NCBI GenBank assembly: GCA_036676195.1
Contig: JAKFDK010000041.1
Coordinates: forward strand, 1-35,179
Reading direction: 5' to 3'
Length of the DNA stretch: 35,179 bases
From: JAKFDK01 sp036676195
GTDB lineage: Bacteria > Bacillota > Sulfobacillia > Symbiobacteriales > ZC4RG38
The notes beneath the pieces are model-generated. The model was not told the DNA's origin and made no database searches. It worked only from the letters and a program-made list of their open reading frames with translations. How positions within the stretch are numbered: the first letter of the stretch is position 1; each line of letters starts with the position of its first letter. Positions 16,577 through 23,028 of this stretch are shown here, one piece after another. The translations under genes were made by a program, and so were the position numbers.

Positions 16577-17049
16577 CAGGCTGTTACCTCCTCCGGGCTG
16601 TTCTTCTGGGCTGTGGCGGCGTCCAGGGCAAGTTCCGACAGGTAGTCAGCCAGTTCCGCCGCTCCCCGCTCCAGGGCCAGGCAGAGCGGCAGCCAGTAGG
16701 GCGAGCGGTACTTGGGTCGGCTCAACTGGTCAAAGCCCCAGCGGCTGATCTGGCGCAGGTGCTCGGCCTGTTCTTCCAGCAGCAGGGCCGACCACCTGGG
16801 CAGGTCCCCCGGTGTCGGGGTGGCCGTGTCGAGGGAACCGCCCATTCCCCCGCCGTCTGTCCCCTGGCATTCGAGGGTCCCGGCCACCGCCAGGGCGGCC
16901 ATGACGGTCTGTCGCAGGCTGCGGCCCATGTGCTGGCCCCACTTGAGGCCGCCCTGGGCCTTGACGGCATTCAGGTGCGCCGCCAGGGCCACCAGCACCC
17001 GGGCCTGTACCTGGGGCTTCTGCTCGCAGAAGGGCATGGGCATCTCCAT
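16561..17049 (-). CDS. Unknown 162-aa protein of the transfer operon
   Basis: Soluble helical protein with no signal or membrane segment. It starts MEMPMPFCEQKPQVQARVLVAL, has a Gly-rich loop near the middle (GTDGGGMGGS) and a second helical half (WSALLLEEQAEHLRQISRWG ... LALERGAAELADYLSELALD). ATG 17049 is chosen, eight bases after AGAGG; the GTG at 17058 abuts that site. It lies 30 bases after the relaxase gene and overlaps the next gene. Together with the 91-aa protein it may be a relaxosome accessory; no family is recognised. Confidence 0.6.
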   Translation of the reverse strand: MEMPMPFCEQKPQVQARVLVALAAHLNAVKAQGGLKWGQHMGRSLRQTVMAALAVAGTLECQGTDGGGMGGSLDTATPTPGDLPRWSALLLEEQAEHLRQISRWGFDQLSRPKYRSPYWLPLCLALERGAAELADYLSELALDAATAQKNSPEEVTAWCPAC

Positions 17050-17079
17050 GTCAGCCACCTCTTTCGGCCAATTTGTGGG

Positions 17080-17802
17080 TCAGCGGCTACCGCGGTCCTG
17101 GTCCCGGCGGGCGGGACGCCGGCGCCGCGGGCGGTTCAGAACCAGCGGGCTGCGTTCCTCCTCTCGGGCCAGTTGCTCCAGGTCGTACAGCAGGCCACGC
17201 AGGACCCGCTCCACACTGCGCTGCAACTGCATTTCGCCGGCCCGGGCCTCCCGTTCGATGGACCGCTGCTCCTCGATCTCCCGCCAGTGGCGCTCCCGGT
17301 GGCGCTGTACCACGGTGCGCACGCACTGGCGCAGATCCTGCAACATTTCCCGGTTCACCTTCAGGCGGTGGGGGGTGCCGTCAGCATCCCGGTACACACT
17401 CTTGAGGGCGATATGGACATGGGGGTGGGTCGGACTCAGGTGCTCGGCGGCAATCCACTCCAGGCGGATGCCCCGGGCACGCTCCCACTCGGCCAGGGCC
17501 TCCCGAACCACCGGCTTCCAACTGGTGAGCCCGCTCTTGTCGAACTCGGCCCGGGAGAGGCTGAAGACCAGGCGGTGCATCTTGGCCGGCTGGAACACCC
17601 GGCCGCCTCGCAGGGGCCGGTCGGCGGTCAGCGGGTCGTGCAGGCTGTCGATGAACCGGCGGATGTCGGCATGGTCGCTGCTGCGGCTGAAGGCGCCCCG
17701 CTTCTCATGCGGGATGTCGCGGGACCGGAAGGCGATGTAGCGCACGCTCCTGGCGGCCCGGTCCAGGTGCTTGGTGTAGCTCATCTTGACGGTGGCGGCC
17801 AT
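17080..17802 (-). CDS. Compact relaxase (mobilisation nuclease)
   Basis: 240-aa protein with the MOB-type relaxase metal motif HPHVH (His 126, 128, 130), preceded by the beta strand of MHRLVFSLS and an N-terminal tyrosine in VRYIAFR (Tyr 22) that could be the DNA-cleaving nucleophile. The relaxase nicks oriT, stays bound to the 5' end and is passed to VirD4. It is small for a relaxase, just the nuclease domain plus an Arg-rich helical tail (from about 150), with no helicase or primase. The ATG directly follows the stop of the RHH gene (TAAATG), so they are coupled, and RHH + relaxase is a familiar relaxosome pair. The exact MOB family is uncertain. Confidence 0.8.
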   Translation of the reverse strand: MAATVKMSYTKHLDRAARSVRYIAFRSRDIPHEKRGAFSRSSDHADIRRFIDSLHDPLTADRPLRGGRVFQPAKMHRLVFSLSRAEFDKSGLTSWKPVVREALAEWERARGIRLEWIAAEHLSPTHPHVHIALKSVYRDADGTPHRLKVNREMLQDLRQCVRTVVQRHRERHWREIEEQRSIEREARAGEMQLQRSVERVLRGLLYDLEQLAREEERSPLVLNRPRRRRPARRDQDRGSR

Positions 17803-18228
17803 TTATGAGGCCTGTCCTTCCGGCCGGGGCGGGTCGCCGCGGTCCTTATGCCGCAGATACTTGTAAGCCCGCCCCCGCATGGTGTCCAGCACCGCCATGG
17901 CCTGGTCTGGGGCAATCCTGGACCCGGCCAGCAACTCCAGGGCCAGGAAGGTGGCGACGGCTCCGAACAACCGGCTGCCGGCGGCGAGGGGCCGCAGCCA
18001 TGCCTCCGTCTGGGCGAACTTTTCGTCCAGCAGTTCCTGCAGGCCGGGCAGAACCAGGCGGGTCTTGCGCTCCTGGCTGTCCGCCTTGAGGTACTGGCGC
18101 AGCGCTTCGTTCACCACGCTGCTGAGCGTGACCCCGTGTTTGCGCCCGCCCCGGTGCCTGACCACCTCCTGAAGCTCCCGGAACAGGTCAGAGTCGATAT
18201 GGAACCCGCGCAGTTCCTTGACGGCCAC
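17803..18228 (-). CDS. Ribbon-helix-helix relaxosome accessory protein
   Basis: About 141-aa protein. The N-terminal part (LRGFHIDSDLFRELQEVV, then TLSSVVNEALRQYL) is a ribbon-helix-helix fold, a DNA-binding dimer unit used by relaxosome accessory proteins and by repressors of transfer operons. The C-terminal helical region (about 65-140) contains a hydrophobic helix RLFGAVATFLALELLA. GTG 18228 is preferred over TTG 18279 because GAGG and GGAAGGAGG lie just upstream and the protein then begins right before the ribbon strand. First gene of the minus operon; it probably binds in the upstream region (oriT and promoter). Confidence 0.75.
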   Translation of the reverse strand: MAVKELRGFHIDSDLFRELQEVVRHRGGRKHGVTLSSVVNEALRQYLKADSQERKTRLVLPGLQELLDEKFAQTEAWLRPLAAGSRLFGAVATFLALELLAGSRIAPDQAMAVLDTMRGRAYKYLRHKDRGDPPRPEGQAS

Positions 18229-18691
18229 GTAAACCTCGAACCTCCTTCCCAGGGCGGATCGGGCGGGTGCTGTTAACAATCTCCCGCTCTCTTGTGAACC
18301 GGCCAGGATGCGTGGGAGTAGGGACGCACGGCTTCGTTAACATTATTTAACTCTGCGTACCGTGAAGGGGTGACCGGTAGGGGGATGCCCGCCGGCCGGG
18401 GGGTGACAGCCCCCCAAGAGGCGTGTGCCCGCCGGACTGTGACTTACGCCGGCTGTGCTCCCACTTTACTGGGGATCGGTTGGCGTTTCTTGCAAAGAAT
18501 CAACCCGACACCTCGAATGGTAACTTATCCCAAAAAGAACGTCAAGGGGTTTCTTCCAAATTATATTAGCTCCTCCCAGTTGGTTCTGGAGGAATCGGCG
18601 GCGGATGCGCAGAACTTAGCCCATGATGTTACCCGCGGAAGGGGGCGCAGGGAGCGTGCCACGCCGTATTACCCGCAATCAGGAGTGGTCT
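18229..18691. promoter_or_regulatory. Divergent control region and possible oriT
   Basis: About 460 bases between the transfer operon and the divergent XRE gene. It contains GTTAA-6-TTAAC (18335-18350 area) in a short AT-rich patch, a GGGGGG/CCCCCC hairpin (18398-18403 with 18410-18415, loop TGACAG), a direct repeat TGCCCGCCGG (18386-18395 and 18426-18435), TTCTT-GCA-AAGAA near 18488, and an AT-rich stretch with TATATT near 18564 that may be a -10 box. Location beside RHH and relaxase genes is where oriT is usually found. No nick site or well-spaced -35/-10 pair could be fixed by eye. Confidence 0.45.
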
Positions 18692-19237
18692 GTGTTACGC
18701 CAGTCCGTGGGGATGGAACCGGCCGCTCGCCTGCGCACAGGAGAGCGCTTGCGGGATCTACGGGAAGAGGCCGGGCTGTCCCTGGACGAACTGGCCCAGC
18801 TCGCCGGTATGAAAGGAGGGCGGGGAGGTGTTTCCAAATGGGAAACCGGTATGGTCACCCCGCCCGTCGATGTGCTACTTTTCCTGGCCGACTTCTATGG
18901 TGTGTCGATGGACTGGTTGCTGGGGCGGGAAGGAGCCGAGCGGGACAGCCCGGCGGTGAAGGACGGCAAACGCCAGCTTCACGACCGGTTGTCCGGGACC
19001 GAAGGCGTGCGTGGGCTTTCACCCACGGAACGCCTGGGCCTGGTGTTCCGGCTCACGCAGGAGGTATGCCCGGGGGCGTTCCCTGTTGTCCGGCTGGCCC
19101 TGCTGACGGGCTGCACCCGGGAGGTCTTTGTGGAACTGGTCGAGGGCAGGAAGGATGCCAACGAAACGCACCTGGCCGGGTTTGGCGGGGCGGTGGGGTT
19201 ACCGCTGAACTGGTTCCTGGGCGCACGGTCCCGGTAA
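18692..19237 (+). CDS. XRE-family (HTH) regulator of the element
   Basis: About 181-aa protein. The N-terminal helix-turn-helix (RLRDLREEAGLSLDELAQLAG, then VSKWETG, VDVLLFLADFYGVSMDWLLG) is a clear XRE/Cro-CI domain. The C-terminal 110 residues are helical and unfamiliar (LSPTERLGLVFRLTQEVCP, a second repressor-like segment ending LPLNWFLG). GTG 18692 is chosen because AGGAG lies six bases upstream and the longer frame has no domain content. It is divergent from the RHH-relaxase operon, the usual place of the ICE master repressor (ImmR-type), and convergent with the TPR/peptide pair. A repressor of transfer is inferred. Confidence 0.82.
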   Translation: MLRQSVGMEPAARLRTGERLRDLREEAGLSLDELAQLAGMKGGRGGVSKWETGMVTPPVDVLLFLADFYGVSMDWLLGREGAERDSPAVKDGKRQLHDRLSGTEGVRGLSPTERLGLVFRLTQEVCPGAFPVVRLALLTGCTREVFVELVEGRKDANETHLAGFGGAVGLPLNWFLGARSR

Positions 19238-19246
19238 ACAGCAAAA

Positions 19247-19284
19247 GAAAAGGCCGGGACTCCAGTAAGGAGCCCCGGCTTTTT
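19247..19284. terminator. Bidirectional intrinsic terminator
   Basis: GGCCGGG-A-CTCC (from 19252) pairs with GGAG-C-CCCGGCT, loop AGTAA, with a T-run to the right (19280-19284) and an A-run to the left (19244-19251). It therefore serves both the XRE gene (plus) and the TPR/peptide operon (minus). Confidence 0.85.
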
Positions 19285-19306
19285 GCTGCGGGTAAATTGG
19301 ACCGGC

Positions 19307-19441
19307 CTAACGGACTCTGGTGCTGCTCCATCCCCAAATGGGAGGACCTTCGGCATACGTTGTCTGCGGTGCGACCATGGCGCTGACGGCGAAAACGGCG
19401 GCGAAGAGGCAAAGCCCCCAAAAGAGCCTTTTGAGAGTCAC
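19307..19441 (-). CDS. Putative Phr-like secreted signalling peptide precursor (44 aa)
   Basis: Short frame starting at GTG 19441, seven bases after GGGAGG, only two bases after the TAA of the TPR gene. It reads a basic start (TLKR), a hydrophobic segment (residues 6-24, LFWGLCLFAAVFAVSAMVA), a likely signal peptidase site after Thr-Tyr-Ala (residue 30) and a 14-residue mature end, EGPPIWGWSSTRVR. This is the build of Phr precursors in Rap-Phr quorum systems: a secreted short protein whose C-terminal 5-10 residues are matured and re-imported to bind the TPR receptor encoded just upstream. It ends just before the bidirectional terminator. The peptide itself matches no sequence I know; the assignment rests on architecture. 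Confidence 0.68.
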   Translation of the reverse strand: MTLKRLFWGLCLFAAVFAVSAMVAPQTTYAEGPPIWGWSSTRVR

Positions 19442-19443
19442 GT

Positions 19444-20334
19444 TTACACCTCCCTCCGGATTTGCACCAGGAACTTCTGTATGCGGCTCATGAGCTGAGG
19501 ATAGACGGCCCTTAACGCCAGTTCACTGGCTGATGTTGCATGCGTGGCGGCCAGTGTACAGTTGCCGGCCTCGGCGGCGATGGTGGCCCGGGTGTAGAGG
19601 ATGTCGGCCCTGGTCCGGTCCTCTGCGCTGGGGTGCATCTCCGCTTCCTGGCACAGGCGGTCGGCCCCTTGCAGATCACCCTTGAGTTGGTGCAGGCGGG
19701 CCTTGCGCCAGCGCAGATAGGCTCCCCACTGGCTGTCGCTCAGGACGGGATGGGCCTGGTCCAGCAGGGCCTGGGCCTCGGTCAGTCGATTCTGTTCCAT
19801 GTACACGCCGGCCAACTGGTCTTGCGCCAGGGCAACGTACAGACGCTTCTCGGCCCCGTCCGGCGCAGTCTGGAAACCGGCCAGGGCGGACCGATAAGCG
19901 GCTTCTGCCCGCTCAAACTGCTCGTCTTCCTTGAGGGTCAGCCCGTAGTTGTAGTAGATCCGGGCGCCGATGCTGGTCATCTCCAGGCTGGGGTGTATGG
20001 TCTGGAGGAGGAGGTAATCCCCCAGCACCTGCTCGATCAGGGCCGGGTCTCCGGCCTTCCGGTAGGCAGCGGATAATGAGGCCAGCACCCTGACCTTGGA
20101 CTCGGGAAAGCCCTTGACCAGCGTGTTGGCCTCTTTCAGCATGGCGATGGCCCGGCGGTACCAGCCGGGGTTGGCGGTCATGAGGGCGGCGGCCTTGCGG
20201 GATAGCCACTCGGCCCGGATCGTCTTGCGCAGGCTGCGGCCGGACAGCACGGTATCACAAACCGCCAGCGCCGCCGGGAATTGACGCTGCGCAAAGCAGC
20301 GCTCAAACTCCCCTTGTGCCTGAGCAAGGTCCAT
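19444..20334 (-). CDS. TPR-repeat protein, probable peptide receptor (RRNPP/Rap-like)
   Basis: 296-aa all-helical protein of tetratricopeptide repeats: AEWLSRKAAALMTANPGWYRRAIAML, AYRKAGDPALIEQVL, YNYGLTLKEDEQFERAEAAYRSAL, AGVYMEQNRLTEAQALLDQA and a last set ending at LVQIRREV. It has no helix-turn-helix and no enzyme motif. Shorter than Rap proteins (about 380 residues), it would fit a receptor that acts by binding a protein, for example the XRE regulator. The immediate downstream peptide gene strongly suggests a Rap-Phr-like pair. ATG 20334 has GAGGAGGG six bases upstream. Alternatives are a general TPR scaffold unrelated to signalling. Confidence 0.72.
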   Translation of the reverse strand: MDLAQAQGEFERCFAQRQFPAALAVCDTVLSGRSLRKTIRAEWLSRKAAALMTANPGWYRRAIAMLKEANTLVKGFPESKVRVLASLSAAYRKAGDPALIEQVLGDYLLLQTIHPSLEMTSIGARIYYNYGLTLKEDEQFERAEAAYRSALAGFQTAPDGAEKRLYVALAQDQLAGVYMEQNRLTEAQALLDQAHPVLSDSQWGAYLRWRKARLHQLKGDLQGADRLCQEAEMHPSAEDRTRADILYTRATIAAEAGNCTLAATHATSASELALRAVYPQLMSRIQKFLVQIRREV

Positions 20335-20395
20335 GTCCGTCCCTCCTCGTTACAGGCACTCCTATTCGTTGTTTGTATTAGAAAATCCTTCCAAT

Positions 20396-20425
20396 TCCAC
20401 GAAAATGGGTGTTGTTTCCCGTGGA
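20396..20425. promoter_or_regulatory. Inverted repeat upstream of the TPR gene
   Basis: TCCACG (near 20397) is repeated inverted as CGTGGA (near 20420) in an AT-richer stretch about 70 bases before the TPR start, where its promoter should be. It may be an operator. No clear -35/-10 pair was found, so this is only a candidate. Confidence 0.35.
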
Positions 20426-20450
20426 TAAAGGTCTCTGGCATAATATGGGA

Positions 20451-20482
20451 TAGGAGCGGGGGCAGTTGCGCCCCCGCTCCTA
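20451..20482 (-). terminator. Hairpin terminator after the secreted-protein gene
   Basis: TAGGAGCGGGGG (20451-20462) pairs perfectly with 20471-20482 around a CAGTTGCG loop, 12 bases after the stop of the minus-strand secreted-protein gene. It lacks a T-run but is very stable. Confidence 0.65.
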
Positions 20483-20494
20483 CTTGCTTGACCT

Positions 20495-21184
20495 TTAGCA
20501 GTTCAGGCTGGCGTCCCGGAAAACAATGTCCTTGGAATTCCATTTTTCCGTCCAGCCTGAGTAGTGATGGGTATAGAGCCACTTGCCACTCCAATCATAG
20601 AATTCCGTCTTGTAGTTCACGTCAGTGTGCTTGTACCAGTCCCTCATCTGTAGATACCCTGCAGACCTGGGTTGAAGGGTCAGGGTGCCAGTGATGGTTT
20701 CATGGGTGCTCCAGTTATAGTCATAGCCCACAGCCGCTTTGATCTGAGCGACTTCGAACGACCCGCTCAGACTTGCCCGATGGCCGTAGGAATGGCCCTC
20801 GCTGTAGCCAACGCTGGAGGTGTTGGTGTAGCTGCAGTTAGTGCCCCTGATCAGAATCTTGCCGTCTATGAAGCCATCGTAGAAGCCGCTGGTGCCGGTG
20901 ACCGAATGCTTGTGGGGATACTGCTCGTAACTCTGGACCGCCAGGTCCCCGCTCGGGCGGGTCGCATGCAGCTTTTCCGCAGCCAGGGCGGCCTTGCGCG
21001 TCGCCGGTGTCACTGCATCGCCCTTGACCTTCTGCGGGTGCAGATAGGACGGCATTTCACCCTTGGTGGCGGGGGCCAAAGAAGCGGTGACGGATTCGTG
21101 GGCCAAGGTGGGGCCGGCGGAAAGCACCAACAGCCCCACAACGATACAGAAGAGCCTGGGTCCCTTGAACCTGGTGGTACCCAA
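20495..21184 (-). CDS. Secreted protein of unknown function
   Basis: About 229-aa protein. A signal peptide (TTRFKGPRLF, then CIVVGLLVLSAG, cleavage after TLA) is followed by a Lys/Ala-rich propeptide-like part (about 26-75) and a beta-rich C-terminal domain rich in Tyr, Trp, Ser and Thr, with GYSEGHSYGHRASLSGSFE and AAVGYDYNWSTHETITGTLTL strands and two Cys (one in RGTNCSYT, one the last residue). The strands alternate like extended beta hairpins seen in some secreted toxins and pore-formers, but this is not enough to name a function. TTG 21184 is chosen: GAGGAGGG is six bases upstream and the signal peptide follows; the longer frame to 21223 is unlikely. It follows the lipoprotein gene and is probably cotranscribed. 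Confidence 0.72.
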   Translation of the reverse strand: MGTTRFKGPRLFCIVVGLLVLSAGPTLAHESVTASLAPATKGEMPSYLHPQKVKGDAVTPATRKAALAAEKLHATRPSGDLAVQSYEQYPHKHSVTGTSGFYDGFIDGKILIRGTNCSYTNTSSVGYSEGHSYGHRASLSGSFEVAQIKAAVGYDYNWSTHETITGTLTLQPRSAGYLQMRDWYKHTDVNYKTEFYDWSGKWLYTHHYSGWTEKWNSKDIVFRDASLNC

Positions 21185-21237
21185 AGGACAACCCTCCTCG
21201 CCGGGACATCGTGGCCAAGCCATCCGATCGATGGCAC

Positions 21238-22086
21238 TCAGGCGTGGTCTGGCGGGTTGATGGGGTGCTTCTCAAGGTACTGCAACAACATTTGGGTCGG
21301 AACACTGGGAACGTAACTCACCAGGGGCAGAGCGAAGCGATACTGCTCGCCGCCGCTGGTAAAGCGGAGAACGGGCTTCACCATGTAGTAGGGAGGCGCA
21401 ACTGTCAGGTCAATCGGCTTGGCAAACTCAAATCTGAAGTTGCGCCGTTCCGTTGGGCTCACTACCACTGCCCCACTGGCCAGGGTGTAGTCGTTGGGCT
21501 GAGCATCGATGGACGTTGACACAAGGGTCCTTCCGGGTGTCAGTGAATCAACCTGAAAATGTAGCCCCTCAATTTGCATTGCGGCTGCACTTTCGTTGAT
21601 CACTTCAACTGTGTAGCCTTCGACCCTAGAAGACTGCGTCACGTAGGACCCGGTTCGGACCTGGGGAGTCGCCTGCTTTAATGGCAAAATTTCAACCAGT
21701 ACCGTTCCGAGGGGAAAGCTTTGTTCTCCGGCGGCTGTGTTCAGGCGAACATTCTTGAAGTGGTAAGTACCGGGTGCAAGGTTGGAAACCTGTACGTACC
21801 AGGCTGCCAGCCCCGCCGCTTCCGGAGTCGGACCCAGGCGGCAATCAAGAACCTGCTCCGTGTCGGTGACCAGCGAACACTGTGTAACGGTCGGGCTCTT
21901 ACCCGGCATCCGGACGGAAAGCAGCGGTAAGCGGACTTCCTCGTGTGCATTGAAGGCCAGGAAGGCGTTTACTGGCAGAATGACGACTCCGCTTGAATGC
22001 GTGGTGTCGCTCACGCCAGGGCCGCCGCACGCAGCCAGGCTAACCATCAGCCCCGCCAGAACACAGTGAATCCATCGCTTTCTCAT
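21238..22086 (-). CDS. Lipoprotein of unknown function
   Basis: 282-aa lipoprotein: basic start MRKRW, hydrophobic helix (HCVLAGLMVSLA) and lipobox LAACGG with the lipidated Cys at about residue 19. The rest is beta-rich without a recognised domain (VSNLAPGTYHFKNVRL resembles an immunoglobulin-like strand pair; RNFRFEFAKPIDL another). ATG 22086 follows a GGGGGG ribosome site. It is upstream of the secreted-protein gene in the same direction with about 50 bases between them, so the two likely act together at the cell surface, for instance in surface exclusion or self-protection; that role is speculation. Confidence 0.75.
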   Translation of the reverse strand: MRKRWIHCVLAGLMVSLAACGGPGVSDTTHSSGVVILPVNAFLAFNAHEEVRLPLLSVRMPGKSPTVTQCSLVTDTEQVLDCRLGPTPEAAGLAAWYVQVSNLAPGTYHFKNVRLNTAAGEQSFPLGTVLVEILPLKQATPQVRTGSYVTQSSRVEGYTVEVINESAAAMQIEGLHFQVDSLTPGRTLVSTSIDAQPNDYTLASGAVVVSPTERRNFRFEFAKPIDLTVAPPYYMVKPVLRFTSGGEQYRFALPLVSYVPSVPTQMLLQYLEKHPINPPDHA

Positions 22087-22466
22087 GGGAGCCCCCCTGC
22101 ACACAGAACCTGACTACCGGCGCTGCCAACGGGCATGTGCTGCAGCCAAAACACGATTCACACTATATCGCACGAAGCTTTCGGTTCGCAATACTTGGAT
22201 TACTTCTTTCGCCTTAGCTGAAAACCGCAAGGCAAGTCTACATTGGGCGAACGAACAACAACGTTGCTGCCGAAGCCAGTTGGCACTGCACTCCGTGCAG
22301 CCTTCTAACCGGGGACCACTTACACGACATACCGTTTTGTTCAAGTATATCCATAAGTTCCCTCACCTGAGCATAACATGTGCCCCACCCCAGATCAATT
22401 CTTGTAATCTGTCTCCGCTGGCAGGTAAAGTGACCCGATTTCCGGGTTGCAAAAGGAGAACTACGA
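22087..22466. other. Intergenic region between lipoprotein gene and attR
   Basis: About 380 bases with no gene I can support. It holds the lipoprotein promoter (22162-22191) and the element-side arm of attR (22444-22465). A 76-codon minus frame (22114-22344) overlaps the promoter and has no ribosome site or recognisable features. Confidence 0.55.
22162..22191 (-). promoter_or_regulatory. SigA-type promoter of the lipoprotein operon
   Basis: On the minus strand a -35 TTGCGA (22186-22191) and a -10 TATAGT (22162-22167) are 18 bases apart. The start point would lie near 22155, about 70 bases before the lipoprotein ATG. Confidence 0.6.
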
Positions 22467-22498
22467 CAAGACGTACTTCCTCGAACCCGGCGAGGGTG
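22444..22498. other. attR junction
   Basis: Right junction. GGGTTGCAAA (22444-22453) and ACTACG (22460-22465) are element-derived arm repeats, the core is 22467-22475, and from there the sequence is ku coding again. These arms mirror those in attL, and together they form the attP dyad when the element is excised. Confidence 0.88.
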
Positions 22499-23025
22499 GG
22501 GCCAAGCCTTACGCCCTGCTGCGGCGGGCTCTGCGGGAGTCGGGGCGGATCGGCCTGTCCCGGGTGGCCCTGCGGGGCAAGGCCAGCCTGGCTGCCATCC
22601 GTCTGTACCGGGAGAATTGCCTGGTCATGGAGACCATGCACTTTCCGGAAGAGATCCGCACCTTCACCAGCCTGAACCTGCCCGCCGACGAAGGCTTCCG
22701 GGAGCAGGAACTGGCGATGGCCAAGCTGTTGATCGGCACCCTGGCCGGGCCGTTTGTCCCGGAAAACTTCCAGAACGAATACCGGGCCGCGCTGTTGCAA
22801 ATGATCCAGGAAAAGGTGGCCGGGCAGCAGGTCTACCGGCCGGACGTCGCGGCCCCCGCCGCCAAAGTGATGGACCTGATGGAGGCCTTACGCCAGAGCA
22901 TTAACCTGGCCGAAGAGGCCCGCCAGGCGGCTACCCGAGCGCGCCCGGAAAGCGACCCGGCCCTGGTGCCGCCACCGGCCGGTACAGCGAGCGAGCCGGC
23001 CATGCCGACCCCGGGGCCGCACTGA
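22467..23025 (+). pseudogene. ku: Ku, C-terminal part, separated by the element
   Basis: The rest of Ku: YFLEPGEGGAKPYALLRRAL, then GRIGLSRVALRGKASLAAIR, LVMETMHFPEEIRTF and the helical FQNEYRAALLQMIQEKVAG segment, which are the conserved core and dimer parts, ending in a Pro/Ala-rich tail. In this state it has no own good start; a TTG at 22447 in frame has no ribosome site. It becomes functional only after excision of the element, fused to the N-terminal part at 2178-2506. The gene remains free of stops or frameshifts, in line with selection to keep it restorable. It is followed three bases later by the ligase gene. Confidence 0.95.
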
Positions 23026-23028
23026 GCC

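Larger units (their letters stand above)
2498..22475. mobile_element. Integrative conjugative-type element inserted in ku
   Basis: The bounds are two copies of the 9-bp core CAAGACGTA (2498-2506 and 22467-22475); one copy plus the interior is 19,969 bp. The flanks are the two halves of ku. Inside are a large serine recombinase at the left end, a PARIS-like defence pair, a complete-looking minus-strand transfer operon with relaxase, VirD4, VirB4, VirB6-like, PrgI-like and M23 genes, and a right-hand regulatory and cargo block. Only the defence pair differs clearly in base composition, being AT-richer. No replication gene was recognised. I infer an ICE; it could have lost transfer competence, because no VirB8/TcpC-like gene was seen. 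Confidence 0.93.

Noticed and set aside
18370..19386. 338-codon plus frame over the XRE gene
   Set aside because: Arg/Gly-rich, runs across the control region and the terminator; the XRE frame has the domain.
22114..22344. 76-codon minus frame near attR
   Set aside because: Overlaps the lipoprotein promoter and has no ribosome site.
22430..22442. GACCCGATTT shared by both element ends (2481-2490 and about 22431)
   Set aside because: It is not placed symmetrically to the core and the reading frame analysis fixes the core at CAAGACGTA; likely chance.
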